NCBI GenBank assembly: GCA_965230185.1
Contig: OZ245995.1
Location: 5,270,001-5,334,000 of the forward strand
Direction: 5' to 3'
Source of the DNA: Motiliproteus sp965230185
Lineage (GTDB): Bacteria > Pseudomonadota > Gammaproteobacteria > Pseudomonadales > Balneatricaceae
DNA length: 64,000 nt
Positions 41,068 through 49,894 of this stretch are shown piece after piece. The translations under genes and the position numbers were made by a program. Within the stretch, counting starts at the first letter, position 1; every line of letters begins with the position of its first letter. The notes below the pieces were generated by a model. It worked only from the letters and a program-made list of their open reading frames with translations, did no database searches and was not told where the DNA came from.

Positions 41068-41607
41068 TCAGACAATTCTCGACAGCTGCAGCTGAATAAC
41101 CTGAATCACCAGAAAAATCAGGATCGGAGAGAGGTCAAGACCACCGATAGGCGGAATCACCTTACGTGCCAGCTTAAACACCGGCTCGGTCAGCTGGGTA
41201 ATCAACTGCGGAGCGGGATGGTAACTGTTAGGGGCGATCCAGCTGATAATGACCGAACCGATGACCGCGTAAAAATAGATATCCAGCGCCGTACTGAGGG
41301 TGCTGACCAGCGACAGTACCAGCACACTGACCGGATTGGGGAAGCGGTCCACCAGAATAAACAGCAGGGCAAAGGTGAGCATCTTAACCAGCAGTACCAG
41401 CACCAGAGCAGAGAAATCACGGCCGGCAATGCTGGGCGTCACTTTGCGGATCGGCGCAATGGGGCCGTTGGTCATTTTGGCAATGGCCTGGGAGATGGGA
41501 TTGTAAAAATCCGCATGGGACATCTGCAGCAGAAAGCGCAACATCACGATAAACGCGTAAAACTCGCCCAGTGTCCGGATTATCAGGCTGAAGGAATCAT
41601 GTCCCAT
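41068..41607 (-). CDS. yggT: YggT-family membrane protein
   Basis: 179 aa with two YGGT repeats, each of two helices. The motif RFLLQMSHADFYNPISQAIAKMTNGPIAPIRKVTPS in the first repeat and the matching SWIAPNSYHPAPQLITQLTEPVF in the second are diagnostic by position (about 25-60 and 115-140). Inner membrane; linked to osmotic stress tolerance and to the yggS-proC cluster in many bacteria, though the biochemical role is unclear. It is 105 bases downstream of proC, the usual order. Confidence 0.93.
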   Translation of the reverse strand: MGHDSFSLIIRTLGEFYAFIVMLRFLLQMSHADFYNPISQAIAKMTNGPIAPIRKVTPSIAGRDFSALVLVLLVKMLTFALLFILVDRFPNPVSVLVLSLVSTLSTALDIYFYAVIGSVIISWIAPNSYHPAPQLITQLTEPVFKLARKVIPPIGGLDLSPILIFLVIQVIQLQLSRIV

Positions 41608-41712
41608 CGTCGATCGGTCTCCCCTTGATGGCTAAAGGCCTGTTCAATAAGCTGTCTTATAATAGGGCCAGCATAGTTGCATTTCCAGCAGCCAGCCCCC
41701 GCAGATTCGGAC

Positions 41713-42552
41713 TCAGTCGCCGCCAAGCTCTGCGGCCAGTGATTTCGACCGCTCAGCACAGGCGTCCATGGCCTCCCGGAATAATTCTCTCAGACCACCC
41801 GCCTCGAAACTCTCGACCGCCTTTTCGGTAGTTCCCCTGGGTGAGGTAACCCGCCGTCTCAGCTCTGCCGGATCGACATCACTGGCCAGCGCCATCCTGG
41901 CCGCACCGAGAGCCGTCTGCAACGTCAGCCGGGTACTGGTATCCCGATCCAGCCCCTGAGCTTCGCCCGCGGCGATCATCGCCTCCATCACCATAAAATA
42001 GTAAGCCGGGCCGCTGCCGGAAACGGCGGTTACGCTGTCCAGCAGCTCTTCCCGATCCACCCAGACCGCCATGCCGACTGCCGACAGAATCTGTTCGGCT
42101 CGCTGCTGTTGCTGATCACTGACATTGTCATTGGCATACAAGCCGCTGGCTCCGGTCTGTACCAGTGCCGGCGTATTGGGCATACAGCGTACCAGCGCGG
42201 TATCAGAACCCAGCCAGCGCTCCAGGCTTTCCGCCATAATGCCGGCAGCAATAGAGATCACCAGCGGTCGGGAAGCCGCCACGGCGGCCTGAAGATCCCG
42301 GCAGACCTGCCCCAGTATCTGAGGTTTAACCGCCAGCACCAGAACCTCCACCTGCGAAACGGCTTCCTCATTGTCCGCAGTGGTATTGATCCCCCACTCT
42401 GCCTGCATCTGTTGCAGTTTCTCTGCCGACGGATCGGTAGCCCAGATTCGCTCGGCGGGATAACCTTCGGCCAGCAGACCGCCAATGATTGCCGAAGCCA
42501 TATTGCCAGCGCCGATAAAACCTAACGGAGGATAATTTGTGCTGTTGCTCAC
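41713..42552 (-). CDS. proC: Pyrroline-5-carboxylate reductase
   Basis: 279 aa from a GTG at 42552 with AAGGA eight bases before. LGFIGAGNMASAIIGGLL binds NAD(P)H, VLAVKPQILGQV follows, and the dimerisation/substrate segment TAVSGSGPAYYFMVMEAM and LRRRVTSPRGTTEKAV are intact. It performs the last step of proline synthesis. Between yggS and yggT as in most gammaproteobacteria. Confidence 0.96.
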   Translation of the reverse strand: MSNSTNYPPLGFIGAGNMASAIIGGLLAEGYPAERIWATDPSAEKLQQMQAEWGINTTADNEEAVSQVEVLVLAVKPQILGQVCRDLQAAVAASRPLVISIAAGIMAESLERWLGSDTALVRCMPNTPALVQTGASGLYANDNVSDQQQQRAEQILSAVGMAVWVDREELLDSVTAVSGSGPAYYFMVMEAMIAAGEAQGLDRDTSTRLTLQTALGAARMALASDVDPAELRRRVTSPRGTTEKAVESFEAGGLRELFREAMDACAERSKSLAAELGGD

Positions 42553-42610
42553 GTCTGTGTCCTTGCCTGTATATAAGATGTCGATCCGGTAGCTGGTCCA
42601 ATGAACGTAA

Positions 42611-43309
42611 CTAGTCCGGCCGACTATAACTACGCGGTCCGAAAATCGCGGTACCGATACGGACGATGGTGGCGCCTTCGGCCACCGCCGCGTCCATATC
42701 CTGACTCATACCCATGGACAGCGTATCCATCTCCGGAGCCTGCTGTCGCAGCGATTCATACAATGTCCGCAATTCTGCAAAGGTCTGTTGCTGCCCCGCT
42801 TCGTCCATTCCTGCCTGAGGAATGGCCATCAGCCCCCGCAGTCGAATCCGGTCAAGTTCACGGATCTCTTTCACCAGAGCCTCTGCCTGTTCCGGCCTGA
42901 TCCCGGATTTTCTGGCTTCGTCACTGATATTAATCTGGATACAGAGATTGAGGGGTGGCATATCGGCCGGTCGCTGCTCGTTAAGCCGACGGGCGATTTT
43001 AATCCGGTCAACGCTGTGAACCCAGTGAAAGTGTTCCGCCACCGACCGGGTCTTGTTGGATTGCAGCGGACCGATAAAGTGCCAGCAGATATCCAGATCG
43101 GCCAGTTGCTCGATCTTGACCAGCGCATCCTGCAGATAGTTCTCTCCAAAATCACGAAGCCCTGCAGCCCAGGCTGCACGCAGCTCTTCCTGGGGACGAG
43201 TCTTGCTGACCGCCAGCAGGCTGACCGAGTTTAACGGGCGTTGAAAGCGACTCTCCGCTTCCCTGATCCGGGTCAAAGTCCGGGTTATATTCTCTGCTAT
43301 GCTAGTCAT
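42611..43309 (-). CDS. yggS: PLP homeostasis protein YggS
   Basis: 232 aa. The pyridoxal phosphate lysine lies in LLAVSKTRPQEELRAAW, followed by DFGENYLQDALVK, WHFIGPLQSNKTRSV, HSVDRIKIARRLNE and LSMGMSQDMDAAVAEGATIV, all diagnostic of the YggS/PROSC family. It carries PLP but has no known catalytic activity and balances vitamin B6 and amino-acid pools. Divergent from pilT with only 67 bases between starts. Confidence 0.96.
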   Translation of the reverse strand: MTSIAENITRTLTRIREAESRFQRPLNSVSLLAVSKTRPQEELRAAWAAGLRDFGENYLQDALVKIEQLADLDICWHFIGPLQSNKTRSVAEHFHWVHSVDRIKIARRLNEQRPADMPPLNLCIQINISDEARKSGIRPEQAEALVKEIRELDRIRLRGLMAIPQAGMDEAGQQQTFAELRTLYESLRQQAPEMDTLSMGMSQDMDAAVAEGATIVRIGTAIFGPRSYSRPD

Positions 43310-43376
43310 CAGATTTCAGTGATAATGCTGGGTCACTCACTTTATTTGATTGTCTTTTCCGGGTCCAGAGGGTGCT

Positions 43377-44411
43377 ATGGATATTACCGAACTCCTGACG
43401 TTCAGTGTGCAGCAAAATGCTTCAGACCTTCACATATCGGCAGGTCTGCCGCCGATGATTCGGGTCGATGGCGATATGCGGCGCATTAAGATGCCAGCTC
43501 TGGATCACAAACAGGTCCATTCGCTGATCTACGACATCATGAACGACAAGCAGCGTAAGGATTACGAAGAGTTCTTTGAAACCGACTTCTCCTTTGAGGT
43601 TCCCGGTCTGGCCCGCTTTCGTGTAAACGCCTTTAATCAGAACCGCGGCGCGGCGGCGGTCTTCCGGACCATCCCGACCGATATTCTGAGTATGGAGCAA
43701 TTGGGCATGGGCAAGGTGTTCCGAGACCTGTCGGAGCGCCCCCGTGGACTGGTGCTGGTTACCGGTCCAACCGGTTCAGGTAAAAGTACCACCCTGGCGG
43801 CCATGGTGGACTACGTCAACGATACCCGCAGCGACCACATCCTGACGATCGAAGATCCGATCGAATTTGTTCACAACAGCAAAAAGTGTCTGGTCAACCA
43901 GCGGGAAGTACACCGCGACACCCTCGGCTTCGCTGAAGCCCTGCGGTCAGCGTTGCGGGAAGACCCGGATATTATCCTGGTCGGTGAAATGCGGGACCTT
44001 GAAACCATCCGGTTGGCCCTGACCGCCGCCGAAACCGGCCACCTGGTATTCGGAACTCTGCACACCACCTCCGCCGCCAAAACCATCGACCGGGTCATCG
44101 ATGTTTTCCCGGCTCAGGAGAAAGACATGGTTCGTTCGATGCTGTCGGAATCGCTGGAGGGTATTATCTCCCAGACTCTGCTGAAGCGACCCAAAGGCGG
44201 CCGGGTAGCCGCGCACGAAATCATGGTCGGTACCCCGGCCATCCGTAACCTGATTCGCGAAGACAAGGTGGCGCAGATGTATTCCGCTATTCAGACCGGT
44301 GCCGGATTCGGGATGCAGACCATGGATCAGTGTCTGAAGGACCTGCTCGCCAAGGGCCTGATTTCAAGGGAAGCGGCTCGTGAAAAAGCCAAGATGCCTC
44401 AGAATTTCTGA
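43377..44411 (+). CDS. pilT: Type IV pilus retraction ATPase PilT
   Basis: 344 aa, the same length as Pseudomonas PilT. Walker A GPTGSGKSTTLAAM, the Asp box EDPIEFVH, Walker B DPDIILVGEMRDLETIRLAL, the His box LHTTSAAKTIDR and the C-terminal AIRNLIREDKV segment are all present. It powers pilus disassembly for twitching and DNA uptake. Start at the ATG preceded by GAGGG; pilU follows 63 bases later. Confidence 0.97.
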   Translation: MDITELLTFSVQQNASDLHISAGLPPMIRVDGDMRRIKMPALDHKQVHSLIYDIMNDKQRKDYEEFFETDFSFEVPGLARFRVNAFNQNRGAAAVFRTIPTDILSMEQLGMGKVFRDLSERPRGLVLVTGPTGSGKSTTLAAMVDYVNDTRSDHILTIEDPIEFVHNSKKCLVNQREVHRDTLGFAEALRSALREDPDIILVGEMRDLETIRLALTAAETGHLVFGTLHTTSAAKTIDRVIDVFPAQEKDMVRSMLSESLEGIISQTLLKRPKGGRVAAHEIMVGTPAIRNLIREDKVAQMYSAIQTGAGFGMQTMDQCLKDLLAKGLISREAAREKAKMPQNF

Positions 44412-44474
44412 TAACAGATTCCGGGCACCGGTGGTAAAGAAACCGTTAAATCGACTATGGACTGAGGTGAGTAC

Positions 44475-45626
44475 GTGGACTTTACACAACTACTCAAAGT
44501 AATGGTGGAGCGGGATGCTTCCGACCTTTTTGTCACTGCAGGAGCGCAACCCAGCATTAAAGTGGATGGAACCGTCAAGCCACTGACCAAAGAGCCTCTG
44601 TCCGCCCGGCAGGCCCGGGCCCTGACCTACAGCACCATGAACGATGCTCAGCAGAGTGAGTTCGAAGCGAAGCACGAATGCAACTACGCCATCAGCGCCC
44701 CTTCCATCGGCCGTTTTCGGGTCAGCGCCTTTTTTCAGCGCAACTCACCGGGAATGGTACTGCGACGGATAAAGAACGATATCCCGCCCATGGAAGCCCT
44801 GGGCCTGCCGCCGGTCATCAAAGATCTGTCGATGTCCAAACGGGGACTGATACTGTTTGTCGGCGGCACCAGTACCGGTAAATCCACCTCACTGGCATCG
44901 ATGATCGACTACCGCAATCAGAACAGTAAAGGCCATATCATCTGCATTGAGGATCCGATCGAATTTATACACGACCACAAGAAGTGCATTATCACTCAGC
45001 GTGAAGTTGGCCTGGATACCGACAGTTTTGAGATAGCCCTGAAAAACACCCTGCGCCAGGCGCCGGACGTGATCCTGATGGGTGAGATTCGCAGTCGCGA
45101 CACCATGGGCTACGGTCTGCAGTTCTCCGAAACCGGCCACCTCTGCCTGGCCACCCTGCACGCCAACAACGCCAACCAGGCGCTGGACCGGATCGTCAGT
45201 TTCTTCGAACCGGAACACCATACTCAGTTGTGGATGGATCTGTCACTGAACCTGAAAGCGATCGTCGCACAGCAGTTGCTGCCCACCGCCGACGGCAAGG
45301 GCCGGATTGCCGCCGTCGAAGTGCTGCTGAATTCGCCCCTGGCATCTGATCTGATCCGCAAAGGCAATGTGCATGAACTGAAGGAGCTGATGAAGAAGTC
45401 CACCAACATCGGCATGCAGACCTTTGACCAGCACCTGTTCAAGCTGTTCGAAGCGGGCAAGATCACTTATGAAGACGCCCTGGCCCACGCCGACTCGGCC
45501 AACGACCTGCGCCTGATGATCAAACTTTCCGCCGAAACCAACCCGAATCTGCAGGACCAGATCAAGTCCCAGGAGGACAACGACCTGTTCTTCCTGCAGG
45601 ATGATGATGACTATATGAACGTCTGA
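44475..45626 (+). CDS. pilU: Type IV pilus ATPase PilU
   Basis: 383 aa from a GTG with GAGGTGA upstream. Walker A is the PilU-type GGTSTGKSTSLASM, with EDPIEFIHDHKKC, VILMGEIRSRDTM and LHANNANQALDRI. A longer acidic C-terminal tail (SQEDNDLFFLQDDDDYMNV) separates it from PilT. It assists PilT under high retraction load. A strong bidirectional terminator closes the operon. Confidence 0.96.
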   Translation: MDFTQLLKVMVERDASDLFVTAGAQPSIKVDGTVKPLTKEPLSARQARALTYSTMNDAQQSEFEAKHECNYAISAPSIGRFRVSAFFQRNSPGMVLRRIKNDIPPMEALGLPPVIKDLSMSKRGLILFVGGTSTGKSTSLASMIDYRNQNSKGHIICIEDPIEFIHDHKKCIITQREVGLDTDSFEIALKNTLRQAPDVILMGEIRSRDTMGYGLQFSETGHLCLATLHANNANQALDRIVSFFEPEHHTQLWMDLSLNLKAIVAQQLLPTADGKGRIAAVEVLLNSPLASDLIRKGNVHELKELMKKSTNIGMQTFDQHLFKLFEAGKITYEDALAHADSANDLRLMIKLSAETNPNLQDQIKSQEDNDLFFLQDDDDYMNV

Positions 45627-45692
45627 GAAAGCGTCAGGGAGTCGCCGCCGGGGACCCCCATCTCGCCCGGCCCGATTTCCCGAATACCAGAG

Positions 45693-45727
45693 AAAAAAAG
45701 GACCGTCCAATGAGGGTCCTTTTTTTT
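45693..45727. terminator. Bidirectional intrinsic terminator between pilU and pyrC'
   Basis: AGGACC pairs with GGTCCT; an A7 run on the left and a T8 run on the right give good terminators in both directions for the convergent genes. Confidence 0.92.
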
Positions 45728-45745
45728 GTATCGCCGGGATTCGGA

Positions 45746-47023
45746 TCAGTCAGCTTCGAAGACGACCCGTCCGCCCAGCAGGGTATATTCAACCCGCCCT
45801 TTCAGCGACTGCCCCATCCAGGGTGTGTTGAGACCTTTCGAGCGATTATTTTCAGGTGTCAGCTGCCAGCTCGCCCGCGGATCGAAGATACAGATATCGG
45901 CCACAGCACCAACGGCCAGCTGCCCCAGCTCCAGCCCCAGAACTTTCGCGGGTCCGCAGGTAAGGCGGGCAATCATATCACTGAGGCCGATCACGCCCTG
46001 TTCAACCAGCGCCAGACTCAGTGGCAGCAGAGTCTGCAGGCCGGTCATCCCTGGTTCCGCAGCGCTGAAAGGCGCATCCTTGGCGGCCGCCTCGTGGGGT
46101 TGATGGTCGGAGCAAACAGCAACCAGTGCGTCAGCAACCAGCGCTTCACGCAGCCCGGCGCGATCCGGAGCGCTGCGCAGTGGCGGTATCAGGTGGTACC
46201 GGCTGTCATAATTCTCCAGCTGGTTTTCGGTCAGTAGCAGATGCTGAATGGCGGTATCGGCGCTGACTCTGGCACCACGCTGACGGGCATCGGCGACCAT
46301 CTGTACCGCCCGGGACGATGACAGCTGACCGAAGTGAATACGCACTCCGGTCTGCTCGGCCAGCAGCAGATAGCGAGCCAGATCCAGGGTTTCAGCCGTT
46401 TCGGGAATGCCCGGTAATCCCAGCTTCGTGGCCATCTGGCCGTCATGGGCACAGCCGTTTTTGCTGAGTTCGTAATCCTGCGGCTGAATAAACAGCAACA
46501 GGTCATAGGTGGCGGCGTACTCCAGACAGCGCACCAGGGTCTGATTGCTGGTAATCGGTCGACGACCATTGGACAGCGCCACGCAACCGGCTTCCTGCAA
46601 CGACACCATATTGCTGAGCTGTTCCCCTTCCAGCCCCCGGGTCAGGGCAGCTACCGGCAGCACCCGAACCAGCCCGGCCTGCTCGGCCCGATCCTGAATC
46701 AGCCGGGCAACCGCCGGGGTGTCCAGAACCGGCTGGGTCGTCGGCGGGCAGCACAGGGTGGTGACACCACCGGCAGCTGCGGCAGCCGACTCACTGCTGA
46801 TGGTTCCCTTCTGGGTAAATCCGGGCTCTCTCAGGTGGGCCTGCAGGTCGATCAGACCTGGGCAGACCACCTGACCGTCAGCCTCGATGGTACGGTCTGC
46901 AGTAAAGCCGGTCGGCGCCTCACCCAGGGCAACGATCCGACCCTCTTTAATAAACAGATCCAGGCTGGCATCCAGCTGGCTGGCCGGATCGATCAGCCGG
47001 CCTCCACGAATATGAACTCTCAT
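45746..47023 (-). CDS. pyrC: Dihydroorotase-like PyrC' (metal-site-deficient, ATCase-associated)
   Basis: 425 aa from the ATG at 47023; a start at 47059 would add 12 residues. The fold is that of type I dihydroorotase (VVCPGLIDL, GGVTTLCCPP, AVCSDHQPHEAAAKDAPF). The metal motif that should read H-x-H is DLQAHLREPG, so the first histidine is lost. In Pseudomonas the corresponding PyrC' is inactive and serves as a structural partner of aspartate transcarbamoylase; the same is expected here. Active dihydroorotase must be encoded elsewhere. It lies 56 bases after pyrB. Confidence 0.9.
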   Translation of the reverse strand: MRVHIRGGRLIDPASQLDASLDLFIKEGRIVALGEAPTGFTADRTIEADGQVVCPGLIDLQAHLREPGFTQKGTISSESAAAAAGGVTTLCCPPTTQPVLDTPAVARLIQDRAEQAGLVRVLPVAALTRGLEGEQLSNMVSLQEAGCVALSNGRRPITSNQTLVRCLEYAATYDLLLFIQPQDYELSKNGCAHDGQMATKLGLPGIPETAETLDLARYLLLAEQTGVRIHFGQLSSSRAVQMVADARQRGARVSADTAIQHLLLTENQLENYDSRYHLIPPLRSAPDRAGLREALVADALVAVCSDHQPHEAAAKDAPFSAAEPGMTGLQTLLPLSLALVEQGVIGLSDMIARLTCGPAKVLGLELGQLAVGAVADICIFDPRASWQLTPENNRSKGLNTPWMGQSLKGRVEYTLLGGRVVFEAD

Positions 47024-47079
47024 CAATCTCGCTCTTGTTGTCCCGATTTCTGCGGTCAATGCACTGCAGACTACTCTGC

Positions 47080-48072
47080 TCAGCCGGCGTTTCCGGCCTG
47101 CAAGGCCTGGCCGCTCATCGCCATCGACATCACCGCCATCCGTACGGAAACCCCGTACTTCACCTGCTTGAGGATCAGCGACTGGGCACCATCGGCCACC
47201 TCTGACTCGATCTCGACGCCCCGGTTAATGGGACCGGGGTGCATCACGATGGCATCGGGACTGGCCCCGGCCAACCGTTCACGACTGAGGCCATAGAGCT
47301 TATAGAACTCGCCCTGACTGGGCAGGAAGGCGCTGGCCATCCGCTCGGTCTGCAATCTCAGCATGATGACGACGTCCACATCTTTAAGCCCTGCATCAAG
47401 ATCATGAAAAACCTTTGCTCCCAGCGATTCGATATAGGATGGCATCAGCGTTCTCGGCCCCACCAGCCGGACTTCGCCGGCGCCCAGCGTATTGAGGGCG
47501 TAGATCTGTGAACGGGCCACCCGTGAGTGCAGGATGTCACCGACAATCGCCACTTTCAGCGGTTCGAAGTCCCCTTTATGCCGGCGAATCGTCAGCATAT
47601 CCAGCATTGCCTGGGTCGGGTGGGCATGGCGACCATCGCCGGCATTAATAATGGCGACCTCAGGCGTCACATGGCGGGCAATAAAATGGGCCGCTCCGCT
47701 GTTGGGATGACGGACCACAAACATATCACTGGCCATCGCCTCGAGGTTTCTGAGGGTGTCTTTGAGAGACTCCCCTTTGGAGGTTGCCGAGGTACTGATG
47801 TCCAGATTCAGAACGTCGGCGGACAGCCGTTTGGCCGCCAGTTCGAAGGTGCTGCGAGTCCGGGTGCTGTTCTCGAAGAACAGATTGACCACGGTTTTAC
47901 CACGCAGTAACGGGACCTTCTTGACCGCCTGAGCACTCATATCGACAAAGGAGTCCGCGGTATTGAGAATTTCGGTTAACAGCTCCCTGCTCAGTCCTTC
48001 AGTATCCAGAAAATGACGCAACTGCCCCTCTTTATTGAGCTGCAGCTGGCTGGCGTCGTTAAGCTGATTCAT
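47080..48072 (-). CDS. pyrB: Aspartate carbamoyltransferase catalytic chain
   Basis: 330 aa, with the carbamoyl-phosphate site FFENSTRTRSTFELAAKRL, RHPNSGAAHFIARHV, NAGDGRHAHPTQAMLDMLT and HPGPINRGVEI. The N-terminal extension of about 20 residues before the fold is typical of Pseudomonas-type enzymes that associate with PyrC'. It makes carbamoyl aspartate, the committed pyrimidine step. Order pyrR-pyrB-pyrC' as in Pseudomonas. Confidence 0.97.
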   Translation of the reverse strand: MNQLNDASQLQLNKEGQLRHFLDTEGLSRELLTEILNTADSFVDMSAQAVKKVPLLRGKTVVNLFFENSTRTRSTFELAAKRLSADVLNLDISTSATSKGESLKDTLRNLEAMASDMFVVRHPNSGAAHFIARHVTPEVAIINAGDGRHAHPTQAMLDMLTIRRHKGDFEPLKVAIVGDILHSRVARSQIYALNTLGAGEVRLVGPRTLMPSYIESLGAKVFHDLDAGLKDVDVVIMLRLQTERMASAFLPSQGEFYKLYGLSRERLAGASPDAIVMHPGPINRGVEIESEVADGAQSLILKQVKYGVSVRMAVMSMAMSGQALQAGNAG

Positions 48073-48119
48073 TGCGTAGTCGTCCGACTGAAATTTAAAA
48101 AATAGCCGTAGCCCGGCCT

Positions 48120-48629
48120 TTACTCGCTGCGATCCTGAAGTACCAGCTTCAGTGGATCCGGCCCCAGCAGTTTGATCTGCTGCGCCGGCGCCAGCGCCAG
48201 GGTCTGACCAGTAATATCCGGTCGAATCGGCAGCTCCCGGGCGTTCAGGTCCAGTAGCGAGACCAGGGTAACCGAGGCCGGACGACCGTAATCGAACAGC
48301 TCATTCAGGGCCGCTCGGATAGTGCGGCCGGTCATCACCACATCGTCCACCAGAACCACATGCCGGTCCTCGGTTGCCAGCGGCATCGAAGAGGGCTGCA
48401 CCCTGGGATTGAGACCGACCCGGGTGAAGTCATCACGGTAGAAACTGATATCCAGCACTCCCAGCTCTGTTTCCAACCCCAGTCCGCGATGCAGACGTTC
48501 TGCCAGCCATACGCCGCCGGTATGGATGCCGACCATCACCGGCTGGCTGACATTCCGTTCATTCAGGTATTCCCGCAGCTGCTGTTCCATGCTCTTCAGC
48601 AGCAGTTCTACATCAATGCGCTCGGGCAT
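48120..48629 (-). CDS. pyrR: PyrR bifunctional regulator / uracil phosphoribosyltransferase
   Basis: 169 aa. The PRPP motif VVLVDDVVMTGRTIRAALNEL and the N-terminal GIHTGGVWLAERLH are diagnostic. In Gram-positive bacteria PyrR controls attenuation; in Pseudomonas it regulates pyrimidine genes and is linked to pyrB. No obvious PyrR-binding RNA hairpin was seen upstream of pyrB in the 47-base gap. Starts 48 bases after ruvX. Confidence 0.95.
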   Translation of the reverse strand: MPERIDVELLLKSMEQQLREYLNERNVSQPVMVGIHTGGVWLAERLHRGLGLETELGVLDISFYRDDFTRVGLNPRVQPSSMPLATEDRHVVLVDDVVMTGRTIRAALNELFDYGRPASVTLVSLLDLNARELPIRPDITGQTLALAPAQQIKLLGPDPLKLVLQDRSE

Positions 48630-48677
48630 TACGTCTTTCTCCTTCAGCCAGGGGCCGGGTCTATCGCCCAGTCCCGA

Positions 48678-49154
48678 TCAGGTAACGGTATCCGTTTTCT
48701 CAAACGCGGCCAGCGGCAACTGGCTGCTGCGATGCTCTCGCTCCCGGAACCAGCTCTCCAGAATCAGCTGAGCTGCCAGCCCATCCACGGAGTTGGCCTT
48801 AAAATCCGCCGCGCCGCCGCCGGCAAGATGAATGCCCTTGGCTTCGTGGCTGGTCAGGCGCTCATCCACCAGATAACTCGGTAACTGAAAACGGGATTGC
48901 AGTCGGTTGGCGAATTTTCTGGCTCGGGCGGACATTTCACAGAGGCTGCCATCCATATTCAGCGGTAGTCCCACCACCAGCGCTTCCGGCTGCCACTCCG
49001 CCACAACGGCCGCAATCAGATTCCAGTCCGGAATGCCGTCCCGGGCCGCTACGGGTTTCAGGGGGGTCGCGGTAGAAGTAATTGCCTGACCGACGGCGAT
49101 GCCGATGCGAGAGGTGCCAAAATCAAAGGCAAGGATCAATGAATGAGCGCTCAC
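48678..49154 (-). CDS. ruvX: Holliday junction resolvase-like RuvX (YqgF)
   Basis: 158 aa from a GTG at 49154. RNase-H-like motifs: LAFDFGTSRIGIAVG, EALVVGLPLNMDGS, VDERLTSHEAKG and the final NSVDGLAAQLILESW with the catalytic aspartate. The family acts in 16S rRNA 5'-end processing and possibly on DNA junctions. It lies 12 bases after yqgE, a widely conserved pair. Confidence 0.95.
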   Translation of the reverse strand: MSAHSLILAFDFGTSRIGIAVGQAITSTATPLKPVAARDGIPDWNLIAAVVAEWQPEALVVGLPLNMDGSLCEMSARARKFANRLQSRFQLPSYLVDERLTSHEAKGIHLAGGGAADFKANSVDGLAAQLILESWFREREHRSSQLPLAAFEKTDTVT

Positions 49155-49166
49155 TGAGGTTCGGGA

Positions 49167-49742
49167 CTATGCGTGCCCCGAGTCTGAGGTCAGCAAATCC
49201 AGGTTAATTCCGAGTAAAGATGCAGCGGCATCGAGTCGCTCCGAGGCCGCAGTGGAGAACATTATATCCAAATCTGCCGGACAACTTAACCAGGCATTCT
49301 CACCGATTTCCTGCTCCAGCTGACCGGCACCCCAGCCGGCATAGCCCAGTGCCACCAGAAAGCGCTCAGGTCCTCGCCCGGCGGCGATAGATTCCAGAAT
49401 ATCCAGCGACGTGGAGAGATGGATCTGCTCGTTAACCGGGTGGCTGGACAGCCACTCCTTTTCAGACGGACTGTGCAGTACGAATCCACGCTCACTCTGT
49501 ACCGGCCCGCCGCTGTAGACCGGCATATCCGGATCTTTCATCGAGTCGGTTTCCATGTCCAGATGACCAAGAATATCTTTCAGGGACAGATCCAGCGGCC
49601 GGTTAATCACGATCCCCATCGCGCCGTCCTCGGTATGATCACAGATATAGGTGAGCGTATGGGTGAAGTTCCGGTCACTCATATGTGGCATCGAGATCAG
49701 GAAATGGTTACGCAGATTGATGTCGGGCATAGTCTCGTTCAT
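49167..49742 (-). CDS. yqgE: YqgE/AlgH-family protein
   Basis: 191 aa from the ATG at 49742; an upstream start at 49817 lacks support and an ATG at 49730 is possible. It opens LRNHFLISMPHMSDRNFTHT and contains GAMGIVINRPLDL, PVYSGGPVQSERGFVLHS and LGYAGWGAGQLEQEI, all diagnostic. The function is unclear; named AlgH in Pseudomonas. First gene of the yqgE-ruvX-pyrR-pyrB-pyrC' unit, divergent from the response regulator. Confidence 0.94.
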   Translation of the reverse strand: MNETMPDINLRNHFLISMPHMSDRNFTHTLTYICDHTEDGAMGIVINRPLDLSLKDILGHLDMETDSMKDPDMPVYSGGPVQSERGFVLHSPSEKEWLSSHPVNEQIHLSTSLDILESIAAGRGPERFLVALGYAGWGAGQLEQEIGENAWLSCPADLDIMFSTAASERLDAAASLLGINLDLLTSDSGHA

Positions 49743-49894
49743 AGTCCCAGTATCGATCTGACACCACAGTTTAACAAGCCTTTCATGTGATAAATCATAA
49801 CCTCTGCCGATTTGCACTAAAGAATCGATACTGAAACTGGTCAGCCGAAAACACCTCGGTTATGCTTTGGGACCCAGGAGGCGGACGACCACTT

